Below are positions 43,062-50,909 of a stretch of DNA of 64,000 nt, piece after piece. This stretch comes from an uncultured bacterium. GTDB lineage: Bacteria > Cyanobacteriota > Vampirovibrionia > Gastranaerophilales > Gastranaerophilaceae. The notes beneath the pieces are model-generated. The model did no database searches. It saw only the letters and a program-made list of their open reading frames with translations, and had not been told where the DNA came from. The stretch covers positions 62,001 to 126,000 of the forward strand of contig CADAJP010000004.1 of NCBI GenBank assembly GCA_902788345.1. The letters run 5' to 3'. Both the position numbers and the translations under genes were made by a program. Numbering within the stretch: position 1 is the first letter of the stretch; each line of letters opens with the position of its first letter.

Positions 43062-44549
43062 ATGGAAGCAAAAACCTTGCTATTGGTTATTGCAGCTATT
43101 GCGGTAATAGTCTCTTTGGAATCTGTTGAAAAAGACAAAAAAGCACTTGATGAAAGAGAAAAAATACTTCAAAAAGAAGCAAAAATTAAAGCTCTTGAAG
43201 AATTACAAAATGACAGAGATGCACTTAATGAAGAAGAAAGAGAACGCAGGCAGGAATTAACACGTCAGGAACAAAAGCTGGCAAAAAGAGAAGATGTTTT
43301 AGAAGACAAAATTCAGGAATATACTGATAAAGAGCTTGAAGTTCAGAAAAAAAGAGAAGAACTTTTGGAAAAAGAAGATTATCTTGCCGAATTAGTTGTA
43401 AAACAAACACAGGAGCTTGAAAGAATTTCAGGCATGTCTTGTGAAGAAGCAAAAAATACATTACTTGAGCAGTTAAAAAATGATTTGGCTCAGGAGCAAA
43501 TGCAATTAATAAGAGAAAACGAAGCGAAAATAAAAGAAACTTCACTTGAAAAAGCAAAAGAGATACTTTCTACTACTATGCAAAGATGTATGATAGAACA
43601 GGTTGTTGAAACAACTGTATCTGTTGTTGCTTTACCTAATGATGAAATGAAAGGTCGTATTATCGGTCGTGAAGGTCGTAATATCAGAGCGTTGGAAACA
43701 TTAACAGGTGTTGATTTGATTATTGATGATACTCCTGAAGCGGTTGTATTATCAAGCTTCGATCCGGTAAGACGAGAAATTGCAAAACTTGCGTTGGAAA
43801 AACTTATTGTTGATGGTCGTATTCACCCTGTAAGAATTGAAGAAATGGTTGCAAAGGCTCAGGAAGAAATTGATAAAAAAATCTGGGATGAAGGTGAAAA
43901 TGCAGCGCTAGAAATGGGTGTAATGGGCTTAAATAAAGAGTTAATAAAGACTCTTGGGCGTTTATATTACAGAACAAGTTACGGTCAGAATGTGTTGAAA
44001 CATTCTCTTGAAGTTGGTCACATTGCCGGCATGTTAGCTGCAGAACTCGGTGCAAATGAAAAAATCGCTAAAAGAGCAGGACTTTTGCATGACATAGGAA
44101 AGGCTGTTGACCAGACTCAAGAAGGTACTCATATTCAGCTGGGAGTTGAGATTGCTTCAAGATATGGTGAAAAACCTGAGGTTATCCACGCAATCGAAGC
44201 TCATCATGATGATGTTGTAGCAAATACTATTGAAGCAGTTTTGGTAAAAGTTGCGGATGCAATTTCCGCAGGCAGACCGGGAGCAAGACGTGATACATTG
44301 GAAATTTATATCAAACGTCTGCAAAAAATTGAAGAAATTGTTAACAGCTTTGAAGGTATCAAACAATCGTTTGCTGTTCAAGCAGGCAGGGAAGTTCGTA
44401 TTATAGTTCAGGCTGATATGTTTGATGATTTGGCTTCAGGAAAACTTGCAAGAGATGTCGCAAAACGTATTGAAGATGAACTTGATTATCCTGGACAAAT
44501 AAGGGTAACCGTTGTAAGAGAGTTTAGAGCAACTGAAATCGCAAAATAA
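43062..44549 (+). CDS. rny: Ribonuclease Y
   Basis: Membrane-anchored endoribonuclease that starts mRNA decay. The 495-aa protein has an N-terminal anchor ([14 protein letters not shown]), a long coiled coil (residues about 25-170), a KH domain with [15 protein letters not shown], and an HD domain with [10 protein letters not shown] as metal site. It is a little shorter than the Bacillus enzyme (about 520 aa). It leads an operon with ymdB one base downstream. AAGGATAAGG precedes the ATG. Confidence 0.96.
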   Translation: MEAKTLLLVIAAIAVIVSLESVEKDKKALDEREKILQKEAKIKALEELQNDRDALNEEERERRQELTRQEQKLAKREDVLEDKIQEYTDKELEVQKKREELLEKEDYLAELVVKQTQELERISGMSCEEAKNTLLEQLKNDLAQEQMQLIRENEAKIKETSLEKAKEILSTTMQRCMIEQVVETTVSVVALPNDEMKGRIIGREGRNIRALETLTGVDLIIDDTPEAVVLSSFDPVRREIAKLALEKLIVDGRIHPVRIEEMVAKAQEEIDKKIWDEGENAALEMGVMGLNKELIKTLGRLYYRTSYGQNVLKHSLEVGHIAGMLAAELGANEKIAKRAGLLHDIGKAVDQTQEGTHIQLGVEIASRYGEKPEVIHAIEAHHDDVVANTIEAVLVKVADAISAGRPGARRDTLEIYIKRLQKIEEIVNSFEGIKQSFAVQAGREVRIIVQADMFDDLASGKLARDVAKRIEDELDYPGQIRVTVVREFRATEIAK

Positions 44550-44550
44550 A

Positions 44551-45369
44551 ATGAACAATAAAACAATCAAAATCATATTTTTCGGAGATATTGTCGGGAA
44601 GCCGGGTAGACTTGCCATAGAGCAATATTTGGCAGAAAATTCCGAAAAGTATGATTTTGTTATTGCTAATATAGAAAATGCATCTCATGGTTTTGGATTA
44701 ACCGAAAAAAATTATAACGATATTCTTGAATATGGTGTTGATGCAATGACTTGCGGAAATCATATATGGGATAAAAAAGACATATATGCATATATTGACA
44801 ATGCGGACAGGCTTGTTCGTCCGATTAATTATCCCGCAGGTACAAGAGGTTTGGGCAGTCGGATTTTTGAAAAAGAAGGTTTTAAAATAGGTGTAATAAA
44901 CGCTCTCGGCAGGGTGTTTATGAATCTTGTGGATTCACAGTGGGATATAGTAAAAGACGAAATTTCCAAAATAAAACAAATCACTCCGATAGTTGTGATT
45001 GATTTTCATGCAGAGGCAACCGCGGAAAAAATATGTTTTGCAAGATATTGTTCTGAATTAGGTGTTAGTGCTTTTTTCGGAACTCATACTCATGTTCAGA
45101 CTGCAGATGAAATGATTATTAATAATATGGCATATATTACTGATACAGGTTTTTGCGGAGCTTCAGACGGAGTAATCGGAATGGATTATCATTCTTCTTT
45201 ATCCCGATTTTTAACAAATATACCGGAAAGGTATGAAGTAGCAGAAGGTCGTGAATATCAGATTAACGCCCTTGAGGTTGATATTGATGTTAATACTGGT
45301 TTTGCGGCATCTGTAAAAAGAGTTTATTGTAGTAATAGTAAAATAAAGGAAAAAGGAGATGAAAACTGA
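44551..45369 (+). CDS. ymdB: YmdB-family metallophosphoesterase
   Basis: A 272-aa calcineurin-like phosphoesterase; the Bacillus homologue hydrolyses 2',3'-cyclic nucleotides. Metal-site motifs are FFGDIVGKPGR, IANIENASHGFG, CGNHIWD, IDFHAEATAEK and GTHTHVQTAD. The rny-ymdB pairing is also found in Bacillus and other Firmicutes, which supports a shared role in RNA turnover and signalling. Its end overlaps the next gene by 11 bases. Confidence 0.94.
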   Translation: MNNKTIKIIFFGDIVGKPGRLAIEQYLAENSEKYDFVIANIENASHGFGLTEKNYNDILEYGVDAMTCGNHIWDKKDIYAYIDNADRLVRPINYPAGTRGLGSRIFEKEGFKIGVINALGRVFMNLVDSQWDIVKDEISKIKQITPIVVIDFHAEATAEKICFARYCSELGVSAFFGTHTHVQTADEMIINNMAYITDTGFCGASDGVIGMDYHSSLSRFLTNIPERYEVAEGREYQINALEVDIDVNTGFAASVKRVYCSNSKIKEKGDEN

Positions 45370-46225
45370 TTTACACATTCATACATACTTTTCTGACGGT
45401 GTATTTTCGCCGGAAAAAATTGTTGACAGTGCATTGGATGTCGGACTCGGTGTAATTGCAATAACCGATCACGACAATGTTCTGGCTTATGATGTTGCAC
45501 AAAATTATATTAAAGAAAAAGGATTTCAGGATAAAATTCAAATTTTGCGAGGAATTGAAGTTAATACTCTGTATAAAGATTATGAAGTTCATATTCTGGG
45601 ATATTTCATGGATGTCGAAAATTCTGATTTTCAAAATTTGATTAAAACGCAACAGCAGGCAAGAATTAAACAAACAAAAGAAATATTGAGTTTGTTGTCT
45701 AAAAAAGAGGGAATCAGAATAAAATTTGCGGATATCCAAAAACTTGTTGCACCGGGAGGAAGTATAGGTCGTCCACACATTGCAAGGGCAATAACTTCTG
45801 CGGGAGGTACAACAAATGTAATGGATGCTTATGCAAAATACATTCATGTAAATTCTCCTGTATATGTTCAGAGAAAAACTGTTTCTCCGCAGGATGCAGT
45901 TGAAATAATTTATGATGCAGGCGGTATTCCTGTTATTGCTCATCCTCACGATTTGGAAAATATGGCGGAAGGACTAATAAAAGACCTTATGAATTACGGA
46001 TTACGAGGAATAGAGGCTTATCACAGAAAACACTCTCCTGCAATGGTTGAATATTTTTCTTCTATGGCGGAAAATTTAGGCTTGGTTGTTACCGGCGGTT
46101 CAGATTTTCATGCCCCGAATATTCTTAACGGACAAATAATTTTAGGTAAAAATTTTGTGCCGGAATGGGTATATGAAAAACTTGTTGAAGAGAAAAAGCG
46201 TTTGGATATTGCTTCTGTAAATTAA
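45359..46225 (+). CDS. PHP-domain phosphoesterase (TrpH/RNase AM-like), paralogue 2
   Basis: A 288-aa protein with DLHIHTYFSDG, ITDHDN, RGIEVNT, VHILGYF, PVIAHPHD and GGSDFHAPN, which is the full PHP metal set. It is related to the 29261 protein. In this operon it may remove nucleotides from 5'-phosphorylated RNA fragments or hydrolyse pAp made by RNA decay. The ATG lies inside the end of ymdB, preceded by AAAAGGAG, so translation is coupled. The 46229 gene begins 3 bases after its stop. Confidence 0.9.
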   Translation: MKTDLHIHTYFSDGVFSPEKIVDSALDVGLGVIAITDHDNVLAYDVAQNYIKEKGFQDKIQILRGIEVNTLYKDYEVHILGYFMDVENSDFQNLIKTQQQARIKQTKEILSLLSKKEGIRIKFADIQKLVAPGGSIGRPHIARAITSAGGTTNVMDAYAKYIHVNSPVYVQRKTVSPQDAVEIIYDAGGIPVIAHPHDLENMAEGLIKDLMNYGLRGIEAYHRKHSPAMVEYFSSMAENLGLVVTGGSDFHAPNILNGQIILGKNFVPEWVYEKLVEEKKRLDIASVN

Positions 46226-46228
46226 AAT

Positions 46229-46864
46229 ATGAAAAATTTTACTTGGAAAACTGAATATTCTCTTACTGCAATTTTTGTATTTGCGGTCATTTTGTTTTTG
46301 GTTCCGACTTCTTTTACTTCAAAGAGTGCCGGTTATATCTCAAAATGGAACGAAAAATACAATAAAATTGAATATATGTTTACAGCAATGACAGCACAGG
46401 CTGATGCGGAAATTGTAAAAGAGCTGAAACTTGAAAAAGATAATAATAAGCGTAAATCACTTATGATAAAACTAATTCAGCCATATTTACGTTTGGAGGA
46501 TATTAGCGGACGCAGAATGTGGTATTCTCCTCATTTTATGAATGGCAAGAAGGTTCCAAAGAAAGATTTTTATTATTTTGATACTTTATACAAATCATCC
46601 AACGGTTTAATTGTTGGTGTTAAAGATATCAAGAATGAATTGGATATTGGTCCTGCGTTTATGATGATGGTAGATGTTAATGGTGCCAAAAGACCAAATG
46701 TGTGGGGCAGAGATATATACGGTGTTGATATTTATTGTGACGGAAAGATAAAGGCCTTGGGGCATGATGAAGATGTCGATGTATTAAGAAAAGATTGCAG
46801 TCCGACAGGAAAGGGTGTCTTTTGCTCTTATTTCTACAGAATTGGCGGAGAATTTACTGAATAA
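46229..46864 (+). CDS. Pilin-like protein with unusual N terminus
   Basis: A 211-aa membrane-anchored protein: one N-terminal hydrophobic helix (SLTAIFVFAVILFLVP), a helical region, and a C-terminal domain with the pattern seen in type II/IV pilin-like proteins of this kind of bacterium: MVDVNGAKRPNVWGRDIYGVD, a D-G-K loop and a pair of cysteines (KDCSPTGKGVFC) likely disulphide-bonded. It lacks the prepilin cleavage site with G-F-T-L-x-E, so it may be a minor, non-processed pilin or a relative in the envelope. It is embedded in the RNase Y operon with 3- and 10-base gaps to its neighbours. Confidence 0.7.
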   Translation: MKNFTWKTEYSLTAIFVFAVILFLVPTSFTSKSAGYISKWNEKYNKIEYMFTAMTAQADAEIVKELKLEKDNNKRKSLMIKLIQPYLRLEDISGRRMWYSPHFMNGKKVPKKDFYYFDTLYKSSNGLIVGVKDIKNELDIGPAFMMMVDVNGAKRPNVWGRDIYGVDIYCDGKIKALGHDEDVDVLRKDCSPTGKGVFCSYFYRIGGEFTE

Positions 46865-46874
46865 GGATATGTAA

Positions 46875-47474
46875 ATGACTGACAACGGAATTAAAAATAT
46901 ATGTGTCTTTTGTTCTTCAAGTAATTTTTTAAGTGACGAATATTATAAAGATGCATCCGAACTTGGCAAGTTGATTGGTAAAAACGGATATAATATAGTT
47001 TATGGCGGTTCAACTTTGGGGATGATGTGGGCATGTGCATCCGAGGTTAAGAATAATGGCGGGAAAATATATGGTGTAATGCCTCAAAGACTTGTTGATA
47101 TGGGGTGTAGGACAGATAATTGTGATGAGTTTATTCTCTCTGATGGTATGCGTGATCGAAAACAAAAAATGGATGATTTGTCTGATGCTGTGATTGCCCT
47201 TGCCGGCGGGTTCGGCACATTGGAGGAATTTGCTGAAATGTTTGTTCAAAAGCAGCTTGGTTACAATAAAAAGGCTCTTGTATTATTAAATACAAATGGG
47301 TATTATGATGAATTGTTATCTTTTTTTAAAAAAATAGTTAATGAAAAATTTGCGGGGAAATATACAAAGCAGATTGTTTATGTAGCCTCTACACCACAGG
47401 ATGCAATAGATTATATTAATAATTATAAAGAGCCGGAGAGTGTACCCTCAAAACATGAAATATATTCAAGATAG
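46875..47474 (+). CDS. LOG-family protein (TIGR00730 type)
   Basis: A 199-aa Rossmann-like protein of the LOG / 'lysine decarboxylase-like' family, enzymes that release adenine or cytokinin bases from nucleoside monophosphates. Motifs: VFCSSSN, YGGSTLGMMWACA, GMRDRKQKM and ALAGGFGTLEEFAEM, where the usual PGGxGT has Ala for Pro. It probably acts as a nucleoside-5'-monophosphate phosphoribohydrolase. It sits between the pilin-like gene and a Nudix gene, in keeping with nucleotide clean-up. Confidence 0.9.
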   Translation: MTDNGIKNICVFCSSSNFLSDEYYKDASELGKLIGKNGYNIVYGGSTLGMMWACASEVKNNGGKIYGVMPQRLVDMGCRTDNCDEFILSDGMRDRKQKMDDLSDAVIALAGGFGTLEEFAEMFVQKQLGYNKKALVLLNTNGYYDELLSFFKKIVNEKFAGKYTKQIVYVASTPQDAIDYINNYKEPESVPSKHEIYSR

Positions 47475-47517
47475 GGATTTAGATTGTACTTAAATAGTTT
47501 TATGGTAGGATAGGTTT

Positions 47518-48060
47518 ATGGAGTTTGAAGAAAAAACATTAAAATCAGAGGTTTTGTTAAAAGGGAAAGTTGTTACCGTAATAAAAGATGATGTTGAATT
47601 ATCTGACGGTTATAAATCCTTCAGGGAAGTTGTTGTGCATCCCGGCGGGGTTGTAATTGTTGCCCTGACTGATGAAAATAAAATAATACTTGTAAAACAA
47701 TATCGCTATCCTATAAAATGTGTAAATATTGAACTTCCTGCAGGCAAACTTGAATTTGGTGAAAATCCTGATTTGGCTGCAAAAAGAGAATTAGAAGAAG
47801 AAACAGGTTATAGGGCAAAAGATTGGAAGTCTTTAGGCTATATAAATACAACTCCGGGAATATGCACAGAAAAACTTTATTTATATATGGCAAGTGGTTT
47901 GGAGTTTGTCGGCGAACATCCTGATGAAGGTGAAATTATAAAAAGTAAAGAATATTCTTTGAATCAGGTTTTTGAGATGATTAAATCAGGACAAATAAAT
48001 GATTCAAAAACTATTTGTGCAGTATTCAGAGCTTTCTGCAAGGAGCTGAAAAATGATTAA
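47518..48060 (+). CDS. Nudix hydrolase, ADP-ribose pyrophosphatase type
   Basis: A 180-aa Nudix enzyme. The box reads GKLEFGENPDLAAKRELEEETGY, preceded by VKQYRYPIKCVNIELPA, which is the pattern of ADP-ribose pyrophosphatase (NudF). The upstream GGVVIVAL strand fits. Likely substrates are ADP-ribose or other nucleoside diphosphate-X compounds. Its last 8 bases overlap the start of the HAD gene. Confidence 0.92.
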   Translation: MEFEEKTLKSEVLLKGKVVTVIKDDVELSDGYKSFREVVVHPGGVVIVALTDENKIILVKQYRYPIKCVNIELPAGKLEFGENPDLAAKRELEEETGYRAKDWKSLGYINTTPGICTEKLYLYMASGLEFVGEHPDEGEIIKSKEYSLNQVFEMIKSGQINDSKTICAVFRAFCKELKND

Positions 48061-48841
48061 ACTTATTGTTACAGATATAGACGGAACTATACTTCCCTAT
48101 GACGGTGTTTTCAGACCGGCTGTTTTAGATTGTATCAAAGATTTATCTCAAAGGGGGGTAAAAGTCGTCCTTGCAACCGGCAGGATGCATTCATCCACAA
48201 CCCCGATAGCACAAAAATTGGGGCTGAAGAATCCTATAATTTCTTATCAGGGCGGACTAATAAAAGATATTAACGGAAAGACTCTGTACCAAAGCAATTT
48301 GGATAAAGATATTGCAAAAGATGTAATTAAATGGGCAAGAGAGAATAATGTTCATTTGAATTTGTATAGAGATGATAAATTGTATGTTGAGTGTGATGAT
48401 GAAATTATACAGTTTTATATAAAAGGTAAATTTGTTGATTATACAGTCTGCAATTTTGATGAATTGGAAATTGATAATATTAATAAACTGCTTGCGGTTG
48501 ATATAAAAGATCCCGAGCTTGTAACCGAGTGGTCGCATATATTACAGGAAAAATATCCGCAATTATATATAGTAAAATCAAGTCCTTATTATTGTGAAAT
48601 CGGCTCTAAAGGTGCAAGAAAATCCAAAGGGGTTGAATTTTTGCGCAGCTATTGGAACTTAAAAGAGGATGAAGTTATGACTATCGGAGATCAGGATAAC
48701 GATATAGATCTTGTTAAATGCGGTGGAATTGGTGTTGCAATGGGTAACGGTACGGAAAAATTGAAACAATGCGCTGATTATATAACAGATACCGTAACTA
48801 ATGACGGATTTGTCAGAGCTGTTGAAAAATTTGTTTATTAA
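48053..48841 (+). CDS. Cof-type HAD hydrolase
   Basis: A 262-aa HAD phosphatase of the Cof (IIB) type: motif I DIDGTIL (D8, D10), motif II ATGR, a C2 cap, the KGVEFL stretch with motif III Lys, and motif IV GDQDNDIDLVK. Such enzymes dephosphorylate sugar phosphates, FMN or nucleotides; the substrate here is unknown. It overlaps the Nudix gene and shares TTAA with the stop of the convergent 48838 gene. Confidence 0.92.
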   Translation: MIKLIVTDIDGTILPYDGVFRPAVLDCIKDLSQRGVKVVLATGRMHSSTTPIAQKLGLKNPIISYQGGLIKDINGKTLYQSNLDKDIAKDVIKWARENNVHLNLYRDDKLYVECDDEIIQFYIKGKFVDYTVCNFDELEIDNINKLLAVDIKDPELVTEWSHILQEKYPQLYIVKSSPYYCEIGSKGARKSKGVEFLRSYWNLKEDEVMTIGDQDNDIDLVKCGGIGVAMGNGTEKLKQCADYITDTVTNDGFVRAVEKFVY

Positions 48842-49548
48842 AATCTTCTTACATAATAATTTTTATCGTTTTTCAATTCTTTTCGGGCTTGTATAAGTTC
48901 ATCATCTTCAATGTTATTCATAAGTATTTTTGCGGCTTTTTCGCGAATTGTATATTCGTTAATATCTTTTGCACGTAAAATTATTTCTTTTAGTTTTTGA
49001 GTATTCATTTTGTCCCAAAATACATAAATTGTTTCAAGGCACCAGTATAGTTTAAATGCTTCTTTGTTTACTTTGTATTTGCCGTCTTGGAAATCAAATT
49101 TTTCGACTATATCAAGTAAATTTAATGTTAAATCTTCAAGTTTTGGGATAAATATTTTGCAGAAATTTTCATTTTCTTTTTGGGTTTCGATTGCACAAAT
49201 TATGTTTCGGCATATATTCCCGTTGATATCCGTTATTGCGTCAAGAAAAATTTGTGCGTTGTCTTCAAGGTTAAAATATGGGATAAATTCGCAATTTGAC
49301 ATAAATTCTTTTAATCTCATTGATACTGCTTCTCTTATTTTCCCGTCCTGACCGGTAAGGTTGGATAAAAGTGTCTGTGCATCATCTTGTGAAGTTATTT
49401 TTTCAAGTTTCAGCGCCGCAATTTGTTTTTGCGGAATATTTCCGTTTTTGAGCATTGATATAAGTTGCTCGTGAGTGTGGTTTGTTTCACACAGGTTCAA
49501 AGCATTAATAAAATTTTCATCTAAAGTTTCATAATAATTATTGTTCAA
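48838..49548 (-). CDS. Hypothetical HEAT-repeat-like protein
   Basis: A 236-aa soluble protein built of helix pairs (EQLISMLKNGNIPQKQIAALKLEKI; DDAQTLLSNLTGQDGKIREAVSMRLKEFM; REKAAKILMNNIEDDELIQARKELKNDKNYYVRR), as in HEAT/Armadillo solenoids. It is likely a scaffold or binding protein; partner unknown. The start is TTG at 49548 with GACGG 8 bases upstream; no in-frame ATG exists until well inside the first helix region. Confidence 0.7.
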   Translation of the reverse strand: MNNNYYETLDENFINALNLCETNHTHEQLISMLKNGNIPQKQIAALKLEKITSQDDAQTLLSNLTGQDGKIREAVSMRLKEFMSNCEFIPYFNLEDNAQIFLDAITDINGNICRNIICAIETQKENENFCKIFIPKLEDLTLNLLDIVEKFDFQDGKYKVNKEAFKLYWCLETIYVFWDKMNTQKLKEIILRAKDINEYTIREKAAKILMNNIEDDELIQARKELKNDKNYYVRRF

Positions 49549-49675
49549 ATTTTACCGTCCTGAATTGTCTACCGTTAATATACCATAAAGAATATTGTTA
49601 TGAATCTTTTAATTCGTTTAAATGTACGATATATACAAAAAAATATTAAAATATAATAGTATTAGGAGATACATT

Positions 49676-49861
49676 ATGGAAAATCTAATATCATTTTTTC
49701 AGGAAATATTTATGGGCAAAGAAAATAATAGTGTTCGGGTAGGGCTTAGTGAATTCAAACAGTCTGAACCTGTGCAGTATAAAGCAAAAAAGAAAATACT
49801 TTTCAAACCAAATCGCCCTCAGGAGTTGCGTTTATCCGAGCTTATGCGCAAAGGCGCCTAA
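49676..49861 (+). CDS. Small basic hypothetical protein
   Basis: A 61-aa protein (MENLISFFQEIFMGKENNS then a Lys/Arg-rich C-terminal half with KPNRPQELRLSELMRKG). ATG 49676 is chosen because TTAGGAGAT lies 5-13 bases upstream and TATAAT at 49652-49657 sits before it; the longer frame to 49622 would overlap that promoter. The amphipathic N-terminal helix could bind membranes. Not recognised. Confidence 0.55.
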   Translation: MENLISFFQEIFMGKENNSVRVGLSEFKQSEPVQYKAKKKILFKPNRPQELRLSELMRKGA

Positions 49862-49900
49862 AATCTTGCATTAATATTGTTCTTGTGAAAAAATCATTTT

Positions 49901-50575
49901 ATGGCTTTGTATTTAGATGCAGGAACAACATATTCAAAGATAATTGCAGCAGATGAATTTCTGCCGGATTTGTATTCCGTAAAAAATGATGATAACAAAA
50001 ATTATTATATTCTTGAATCAAAGTCCTTAAAAGATTTGGATTTGCAATTTGTCAGTGCCTGCGGACATATGACGGGTGATTTTGTTCACGAAAATGAAAT
50101 TATAGCACTCGCAAAAGGGGCAAAAAAGTATGTAGAGCCTGATTCTACAGTTCTTGATTTGGGCAGCCGGGATGCCAAGTGGATAAGTTTTAAAGACGGA
50201 AAATTCCACGATATGGATTGGAATACTTCCTGTGCAAGTTCTACCGGTGCAACGGTTGAGATGCTTTTAAAGTTTTACGATTTAGAGGTAAAAGATTTAA
50301 GTTTTAATCCTGAAAAATTTAATATCACCTGCGGAATTTTCGGACTTGAAAAGATTATGGATGCAATATCAAAAGGCGAAAAATCTTCCGTTGCGGTATC
50401 TAAATTTGTGCATGGACTTGCTTATAATGCATGGAAGTTTGCCAAACATCCTGAAAAATTGTATTTATCGGGCGGATTTTGTGAAAACAAATGTCTTGTA
50501 GATTCGCTCAAAAATTATTGTGAAGTTGTATTACTCGGAAGATTTGTTCTTTGTGAAGGATTAATGGATGAATAA
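49901..50575 (+). CDS. BadF/BcrA/HgdC-like ATPase (acyl-CoA dehydratase activator-type)
   Basis: A 224-aa actin-fold ATPase. It has DAGTTYSKI (phosphate 1), LDLGSRDAKWISFKDGKFHDMDWNTSCASSTGATVEML (phosphate 2 and the family's cysteine region) and LSGGFCEN (adenosine loop). This matches the ATPase family that activates 2-hydroxyacyl-CoA dehydratases by Fe-S electron transfer, but it is short, and the two bridging cysteines cannot be assigned with confidence. No dehydratase is encoded near it. It overlaps the yraN-like gene by 8 bases. Confidence 0.75.
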   Translation: MALYLDAGTTYSKIIAADEFLPDLYSVKNDDNKNYYILESKSLKDLDLQFVSACGHMTGDFVHENEIIALAKGAKKYVEPDSTVLDLGSRDAKWISFKDGKFHDMDWNTSCASSTGATVEMLLKFYDLEVKDLSFNPEKFNITCGIFGLEKIMDAISKGEKSSVAVSKFVHGLAYNAWKFAKHPEKLYLSGGFCENKCLVDSLKNYCEVVLLGRFVLCEGLMDE

Positions 50576-50909
50576 CAGGGATTTTGGAAATAAAGGTGAA
50601 GATTTAGCTTGCGAATACCTCAAAAAAAATGGTTATGAAATACTTGAACGCAATAAGCATTTTTCAAAGCTTTGTGAAATAGATATTATTGCCAAAATCA
50701 AAAACAAGGTGATATTTGTAGAAGTAAAAACCAGAAAAACCAATAGTTTTGGCACTCCGCTGGAAGCGATTACCAAAACGAAATATAACAATATTAAAAC
50801 CGGTGTGTTGTCATATTTATCTGAAAATAAGATAAAATCTTATCAAATAGATGTAATAGGTATCACATTAGAGCCGGAATTAAAAATAGAACATCTTAAA
50901 AATGTTTAG
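50568..50909 (+). CDS. YraN/UPF0102 family protein
   Basis: A 113-aa protein with the restriction-endonuclease-like fold of UPF0102: NKGEDLACEYLKKNGYEILERN, EIDIIAKIKNKVIFVEVKTRK (the D and E-x-K active-site residues are present), then a helix KTKYNNIKTGVLSYL. The role of YraN is unsettled; a link to DNA or Holliday-junction processing is a family-level guess. It is cotranslated with the ATPase gene and meets the convergent 50906 gene at a shared stop. Confidence 0.9.
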   Translation: MNNRDFGNKGEDLACEYLKKNGYEILERNKHFSKLCEIDIIAKIKNKVIFVEVKTRKTNSFGTPLEAITKTKYNNIKTGVLSYLSENKIKSYQIDVIGITLEPELKIEHLKNV

